Origin: Veillonellaceae bacterium | GTDB taxonomy: Bacteria; Bacillota_C; Negativicutes; UBA1444 | Length of the DNA: 30,492 nucleotides | Assembly (NCBI GenBank): GCA_012798135.1 | Contig: JAAZNU010000344.1 | Span: 1 to 30,492, forward strand | Direction: 5' to 3' | In this document: positions 29,421-30,492 of the stretch, piece after piece | How the letters are laid out: every line of letters starts with the position of its first letter | How positions within the stretch are numbered: position 1 is the first letter of the stretch | The notes under the pieces: model-generated | Database searches by the model: none | Told to the model about the DNA's origin: nothing | Seen by the model: the letters and a program-made list of their open reading frames with translations, nothing else | Translations under genes and position numbers: made by a program

Positions 29421-29671
29421 ACCGCGCTCCCCAACCGTCCTTCCGCCCGTTGGCGCATGAGCCAGTCAACCCCGGCCATCCGCTGCTCGTGGCGCGCGTC
29501 CTCCGCGTCCGGGAGGCCCGCCAGCATGTCCAGCCGTTTGCGCCGGGCCTGTTCGTCGCGCGCATCCGCTTCCTGCGCCGCCCGCAGCGCCGACAGTACC
29601 ACGGCCTCGCCGAATGTCTGCGCCACCTGGACGCGGGTCTCGCGGGACAGGCACTCCACGAGCAGGGCCAC
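29417..29671 (-). CDS. Small helical protein with the WLMRQRAEGRLGSAV tail (84 aa)
   Basis: Start chosen at GTG 29671-29669, which has GGAGG at eight-base spacing; the longer open frame would read through a stem-loop. The sequence is helical throughout: TFGEAVVLSALRAAQEADAR, EQARRKRLDMLAGLPDAE and the C-terminal DWLMRQRAEGRLGSAV. The last 27 residues or so match the C-terminus of the C5-methyltransferase (DARHE...WLMRQRAEGRLGSAV), and a third degenerate copy sits at 25942-25983. The stop overlaps the ParB1 ATG. No function is known. The shared tail points to a common duplicated ancestor or a docking peptide. Confidence 0.7.
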   Translation of the reverse strand: MALLVECLSRETRVQVAQTFGEAVVLSALRAAQEADARDEQARRKRLDMLAGLPDAEDARHEQRMAGVDWLMRQRAEGRLGSAV

Positions 29672-29689
29672 GGTTGCCAACCTCCAGAA

Positions 29690-29722
29690 CGCGAAAGAGC
29701 CCCGCCGGTGAAGGCGAGGCTC
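29690..29722 (-). terminator. Stem-loop before the 84-residue protein gene
   Basis: GAGCCTCGCC (29722-29713) pairs with GGCGGGGCTC (29706-29697) around the loop TTCACC, ten pairs with one G-U wobble that forms only in minus-strand RNA, then TTTCGCGTTCTGG. Together with the ribosome-binding site just below, it has the same arrangement as the other stem-loops in the window. The gap from 29672 to 29768 holds nothing else that I can identify. Confidence 0.6.
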
Positions 29723-29768
29723 CTGGAACGCAAACCTGCAGTGGCTATGATTGCGTGACGCCCCGACG

Positions 29769-30137
29769 TTAGCACAAGCCGCCCTGCTTGTCAAGCCTCT
29801 TCAGCATCTCCTCCGGGCTCTCCATGATCTGCGCCAGCAACAGCGGTATCTCGTGCTCCAGGCGCTGGCAGGCGCTCAGGGGTATCCCGTCGCCGCTCCC
29901 GTTGCCCGTGCAGTGCAGGCCCGCATCCGCCTGGTCGGCGTGGCAGCGCGCCTCCACAGTGCGGTACCAGGCCACGAAGCGCCACACGTCGTCGTCAATC
30001 ACCTGCAGCGCGGCGGTCATGGCATCCTGCCCGAGGGCGCTGTTGCGGCGGCTCAGCGCCTGGAGTTGCTCGCGGCGGGCGGCGTCGGGGCCTGCGCCGC
30101 GGGTGAGTAGGTCGCCGGTATGGATGGGCTTCTGCAT
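29769..30137 (-). CDS. Hypothetical protein (122 aa)
   Basis: A 122-residue protein starting at ATG 30137-30135 with GGAGG five bases upstream. It is polar and helical, with IHTGDLLTRGAGPDAARREQ at the start, VIDDDVWRFVAWYRTVEARC in the middle and EEMLKRLDKQGGLC at the end. Four cysteines (one in CHADQADAGLHC) are present but no clear zinc-binding pattern. No family is recognised. It lies 54 bases downstream of the cell-wall hydrolase gene, so it may belong to the same lysis or early gene cluster, but nothing in the sequence points to a function. Confidence 0.7.
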   Translation of the reverse strand: MQKPIHTGDLLTRGAGPDAARREQLQALSRRNSALGQDAMTAALQVIDDDVWRFVAWYRTVEARCHADQADAGLHCTGNGSGDGIPLSACQRLEHEIPLLLAQIMESPEEMLKRLDKQGGLC

Positions 30138-30191
30138 TGCGGCCTCCAGTGGTGTAGTCCCTGCGGTCTGCGGCGTGTGCGGCGGGCGGTG

Positions 30192-30492
30192 CTACTGCTC
30201 CGGGAACAGCCGGTACGCCCGGTAGCGGTACCCGAGCGACAGCACGGTTGCCAGGCGCGTGATCTTCGTCCCCGGCTTCTCAGGGAACCCGCGCGTGGCG
30301 CTCGTGTTCTCGGCCACCAGGTGCCGCCCGTCGTCGTAGTAGTCGCCCACGTACAGTGCGATATGGCCGAACTTCCCGCCGGTATGACCGAGGATGTCCC
30401 CGACCTGCATATCGTCCATGTGAACCTCGTACCCGGCGGCGGCGAGTTGGCGAAGCGTCTCCTTGGCGGTAGCGCCCCGGTACTCCCAGGAC
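30192..30492 (-). CDS. Partial NlpC/P60- or CHAP-like cell-wall hydrolase
   Basis: The C-terminal 99 residues of a gene that begins beyond the right edge. The core reads MQVGDILGHTGGKFGHIALY, matching the GDI...GHVGIYVGD segment of NlpC/P60 and CHAP peptidases, in which the histidine after the glycine-rich turn is catalytic. The nucleophilic cysteine would lie further upstream, off the window. Beyond it, NTSATRGFPEKPGTKITRLA continues the fold. These enzymes cut peptidoglycan peptides and in phages serve in lysis or entry. The gene is not closely coupled to the next. An internal ATG at 30419 is not the real start because coding continues upstream of it. Confidence 0.75.
   Translation of the reverse strand, partial: SWEYRGATAKETLRQLAAAGYEVHMDDMQVGDILGHTGGKFGHIALYVGDYYDDGRHLVAENTSATRGFPEKPGTKITRLATVLSLGYRYRAYRLFPEQ

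Noticed and set aside
1..30492. tRNA genes, rRNA genes or a CRISPR array
   Set aside because: No cloverleaf-like or regularly spaced repeat pattern was found on reading either strand; short tRNA-like elements could still be missed by eye.

Overview
The window is a GC-rich segment of a tailed double-stranded DNA phage (or prophage) with a siphovirus-like plan. There is an HK97-type head module, a tape measure, a tail assembly chaperone pair with a frameshift site, and no sheath gene. Every gene I can support lies on the minus strand, so transcription runs right to left and nearly every base is coding. Many junctions are ATGA or TAATG overlaps. The host cannot be fixed from the sequence. Both ends cut through genes.

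Right end (30492 to about 21972): an NlpC/P60- or CHAP-like cell-wall hydrolase (partial) and two small unknown proteins lead into an unusual accessory region. It holds four ParB-domain proteins, and each is fused to or sits directly upstream of a different DNA-modification-type enzyme. ParB1 overlaps a cytosine-C5 methyltransferase whose motifs are circularly permuted. ParB2 overlaps an ABC-ATPase/GNAT acetyltransferase fusion of COG2401 type. ParB4 is fused to a phage Dam-type N6-adenine methyltransferase and is followed by a PD-(D/E)XK nuclease. ParB3 overlaps a radical SAM enzyme. I infer a composite DNA-modification (anti-restriction) locus built by repeated duplication of a ParB cassette. 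A 62-bp perfect direct repeat of the terminase small-subunit 5' end flanks the segment carrying ParB4-Dam, nuclease, ParB3 and radical SAM, which looks like an insertion scar. Upstream of ParB4-Dam is an untranslated stretch with a degenerate gene end, a stem-loop and a predicted three-way-junction RNA whose loop is complementary to the Shine-Dalgarno region.

Middle (21985 to about 11643): DNA packaging and head genes follow in order: small and large terminase, portal fused to a Mu gpF-like domain, a small cysteine-rich protein, prohead protease, major capsid protein, a two-domain glycosyltransferase that is out of place in a head operon, and head-tail connector proteins.

Left (11646 to 1): tail genes follow: a probable tail terminator, tail tube protein, G/GT frameshift chaperones, tape measure, then large tail-tip or receptor-binding proteins with Asp-box motifs, small unknown proteins, and a partial LamG-like protein. 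A putative promoter with a TATAAT -10 box lies just downstream of the tape measure gene.

Five similar stem-loops, each followed by a short T-rich stretch and four of them by a Shine-Dalgarno and start codon, divide the minus-strand operon. In three of them a G-U wobble pairs only in minus-strand RNA. All family calls were made by eye from motifs and gene order; no database search was run.
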